64,000 bases of DNA. Source: an uncultured Bacteroidales bacterium. Its GTDB lineage: Bacteria; Bacteroidota; Bacteroidia; Bacteroidales; P3. Position numbers and translations under genes: made by a program. Of this stretch, positions 62,209 to 64,000 are shown piece by piece (the stretch's first letter is position 1; every line of letters begins with the position of its first letter). The stretch is from positions 32,769-96,768 of the forward strand of contig ONJQ01000010.1 of the NCBI GenBank assembly GCA_900318175.1, in the 5' to 3' direction. The notes under the pieces are model-generated. The model saw only the letters and a program-made list of their open reading frames with translations. It was not told the origin of the DNA and did no database searches.

Positions 62209-63420
62209 ATGAAACAAATAGTGTTCTTTGCACTGATGAGTGCAATGGTTGCTGGTGTTGCCGCTCAGTCGTCACAGCCAGCGCAGCGTGTGTCCGAAAC
62301 GTTGAACCACCATAATTGCCAAATGGAACAGGTCTCAGCCAAGCAGAATTACCGCTACAGGTTGAAGTCTTTCTACCGACAGGATGGGCTTCAGTTTACA
62401 AACTATTCCTACAACGGCAATCAGCAGTTGGTGGCAGTGAAGGATAGCCTGGTGGGCGAGTATACAGTGATTGACTCCCTGACCTACACGGTGCAAGGAC
62501 AGATTGACAAGATTTCGGGTTGGCAGTTGATGAACGGCCAATGGCAGAATGTCTATTTTATACAGTATGGCTATAACGAGCAGGGCCATATGACTTCACG
62601 GGCAAACTACAACAATTTCAACGGTGAATGGGTACTGGGCGGTGTGTATGAATATACATACAATGAAAACGGGCAAAAGGTGCTGTCGGAGTTGACTATG
62701 AACGGAATTGTGTTTCAGAAGGTGGAGTACAAATACGACACCATCGATGGCTATTTGTCATACGAACTCTGGTACAACTACAATAATGACAGCCTGGAGC
62801 CTTCTGACATGATGGTTTATACTTATACTAATGGCAACATTACGTTACAGGTAGATGCCGTTTGGGGCAGTGGGGGGCAATGGGTGACCACTGGCTATCA
62901 TAACTACCAATATAATCATGACGGTGACTGCATGATGCATCAACATGTTGATCGAAATTTTTCCGAGCTGGAAAGAAATGCTTATGTTTTTTATGATATG
63001 GAAACCCCACTCACTGAAGTGCTGATGCCTTGGCACCCCGAAATGACGCGCCCGATTACCTACAACAATGCCCATGCCTACGATTTGGAGGAGTGGCACT
63101 CGTTAGGCACCGACCAGCAGATTCACCATATCACAGATTTTATATATGAATACGAAGAGATGGTTGGAATCGGTGGTACCGCCGACATCCTTCGGCTGAC
63201 TGTTAGCCCCAACCCGGCTCAAGATTATATTATGATAGAGGGTATGGATGGGGAGAAGTGCCACCTGCAGGTGGTTGATGTGATGGGAAGGGTGGTATTG
63301 ACTCTTGACAACCTTTCCGCAGGGCAGCGGGTAGACATCCGTGCACTGCCGGCTGGCCACTATGTGCTCAGAGTGGATTCTAAGAAGGGTTTCACTACCC
63401 TCAAAATGGTTGTTGAGTAA
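62209..63420 (+). CDS. T9SS-sorted secreted protein with YD-like repeats
   Basis: A 403-residue secreted protein (signal KQIVFFALMSAMVAGVAAQ). The body (residues about 40-310) has repeating aromatic segments of YD/RHS-like type, for example YSYNGNQQLVAVKDSLVGEY, YGYNEQGHMTSRANYNNFNG and YTYNENGQKVLSEL. The last 80 residues are a type A T9SS sorting domain: LTVSPNPAQDYIMIEG, LQVVDVMGRVVLTLDNLSAG, and LPAGHYVLRVDSKKGFTTLKMVV. It would be exported by the PorU/PorV machinery. Binding partner unknown. It is 30 bp after the rhodanese gene. Confidence 0.9.
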   Translation: MKQIVFFALMSAMVAGVAAQSSQPAQRVSETLNHHNCQMEQVSAKQNYRYRLKSFYRQDGLQFTNYSYNGNQQLVAVKDSLVGEYTVIDSLTYTVQGQIDKISGWQLMNGQWQNVYFIQYGYNEQGHMTSRANYNNFNGEWVLGGVYEYTYNENGQKVLSELTMNGIVFQKVEYKYDTIDGYLSYELWYNYNNDSLEPSDMMVYTYTNGNITLQVDAVWGSGGQWVTTGYHNYQYNHDGDCMMHQHVDRNFSELERNAYVFYDMETPLTEVLMPWHPEMTRPITYNNAHAYDLEEWHSLGTDQQIHHITDFIYEYEEMVGIGGTADILRLTVSPNPAQDYIMIEGMDGEKCHLQVVDVMGRVVLTLDNLSAGQRVDIRALPAGHYVLRVDSKKGFTTLKMVVE

Positions 63421-63440
63421 CATTGATGAAAACTTTTTCT

Positions 63441-63470
63441 GGAGCCCATTGTTCAATGGGCTCCTTTTTA
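63441..63470 (+). terminator. Intrinsic terminator before the rRNA operon
   Basis: GGAGCCCATT (63441-63450), loop GTTC, AATGGGCTCC (63455-63464), then TTTTTA: a perfect 10-bp stem and U tract, 20 bp after the stop of the T9SS-sorted gene. Confidence 0.93.
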
Positions 63471-63729
63471 TTCTACTGCATATCATTATATTATAATATC
63501 TGATGCAAGAGTATCCTTGTGTCATTTGTGTGCATAATATATTGAAAAAGAATAATATACAGCGTTATCAACATAATTTGGGCGGTGTTTATGCGAAAAT
63601 CTTGTTATTTTTGAGTCGGAAAACGATTTTTGCAGCCTATATTTGGGTATTGGCAAAAAAAAATTGATTTTTTTTATGATTGAAAAACATCGTTTTATAC
63701 CAAAAATGCAAATTTTTTCTCAAATTTTT

Positions 63730-63760
63730 TTTGGTAGTTTGAAAAAACGTCGTATCTTTG
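63730..63760 (+). promoter_or_regulatory. rRNA operon promoter
   Basis: TTTG (63730-63733) and TATCTTTG (63753-63760) at 19-bp spacing, preceded by a long A/T-rich stretch (63600-63730) that may act as an UP element. Transcription would begin near 63767, giving a leader of about 158 bases before the 16S gene. The gap 63471-63729 contains no other feature. Confidence 0.85.
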
Positions 63761-63924
63761 CACTCGCTTTCAAGGAAACAAGCACTGTTGATAAAACAAG
63801 AGACAAGAAAGCAAAGAGAACTTTGAATTATTTTGGAACATGAGATAGCGTGTGTCGGAGGCATCCGGGGTAGCCCGGGTGCGGAGACACGAAGACGAGT
63901 CAAAGGTAGAAGCAAGCAATTCTT

Positions 63925-64000
63925 ACAATGAAGAGTTTGATCCTGGCTCAGGATGAACGCTAGCGGCAGGCCTAACACATGCAAGTCGAGGGGCAGCGGG
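63925..64000 (+). rRNA. 16S ribosomal RNA (5' end, partial)
   Basis: The window ends inside the 16S gene. The universal AAGAGTTTGATCCTGGCTCA is at 63931-63950, followed by GGATGAACGCTAGCGGCAGG and ACATGCAAGTCGAGGGGCAG, a beginning typical of Bacteroidales. Position 1 was placed at 63925 by aligning with the E. coli 5' end. About 76 bases are visible. Confidence 0.96.

Overview
The window looks like a chromosomal segment of an anaerobic member of the Bacteroidales (phylum Bacteroidota). Support: the 5' end of a 16S rRNA gene with a Bacteroidota-type start (from 63925); at least a dozen promoters of the Bacteroidota type (TTTG / 19 bp / TAnnTTTG, usually TATCTTTG or TATTTTTG); type IX secretion (T9SS) genes porU, porV, porP and gldJ; proteins carrying T9SS C-terminal sorting domains; a fused MurF/alanine racemase; OstA-like, DUF2851, DUF1846 and TIGR04076 proteins; and HydF, the [FeFe]-hydrogenase maturase, which points to an anaerobic, probably fermentative life. 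There is no phage, insertion sequence, CRISPR array or tRNA that I can see; almost everything reads as core or lineage chromosome.

Layout. 0-3.4 kb: tail of a probable PpiC/SurA-type protein, a MoxR ATPase, an unknown exported protein and panB, ending in a bidirectional terminator. 3.5-9.2 kb (minus strand): DUF1846 protein, a T9SS-sorted M1 metallopeptidase, then nfeD-floA (membrane microdomain proteins). 9.7-15.1 kb (minus): porU-porV-ispF-clpS, with porU and porV divergent from porP-gldJ (15.5-18.1 kb); together this is a type IX secretion locus. 18.3-27.6 kb: lipoprotein, OstA-like protein, grpE-dnaJ, DUF2851, murF-alr, lipoprotein. 27.7-36.9 kb (plus): an unusual redox island: hemerythrin-like protein overlapping a LuxR regulator with a dead receiver domain, MFS transporter, a NapH/NapG-like polyferredoxin with an internal twin-arginine motif, YitT, a CPBP protease, a Tat-lipoprotein aldo/keto reductase with ferredoxin domain, and tatA-tatC. 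37-46.5 kb: GH89 alpha-N-acetylglucosaminidase, upp-uraA (uracil salvage), alkaline phosphatase, atoE (short-chain fatty acid transport), an RSH-like HD hydrolase, apt, lipoprotein. 46.8-49.2 kb (minus): DUF456, a GNAT-HD fusion, glutathione peroxidase. 49.3-54.15 kb (minus): ECF sigma factor, anti-sigma factor, FGE-fold lipoprotein, beta-barrel protein and BspA-type leucine-rich-repeat protein, a candidate cell-surface signalling operon. 54.3-63.4 kb: hydF (behind an array of 11-bp repeats), folA, esterase-LysM protein, TIGR04076, DUF2147, a TonB-dependent-receptor-like barrel, a tiny ORF, DUF4348-like, rhodanese and a T9SS-sorted protein. 63.5-64.0 kb: rRNA promoter, leader and start of 16S rRNA.

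How genes work together. PorU, PorV, PorP and GldJ belong to the T9SS that would export and anchor the M1 peptidase, the 62.2-kb protein and perhaps the BspA-like protein. TatA/TatC would export the twin-arginine FeS proteins encoded just upstream. The sigma/anti-sigma pair probably controls its downstream surface-protein genes. Five intergenic copies of a GTGAATGTGT-rich, partly palindromic repeat lie between 43 and 56 kb; one supplies the last codons of hydF.

All functional statements come from reading motifs and remembered family features; no database search was possible.
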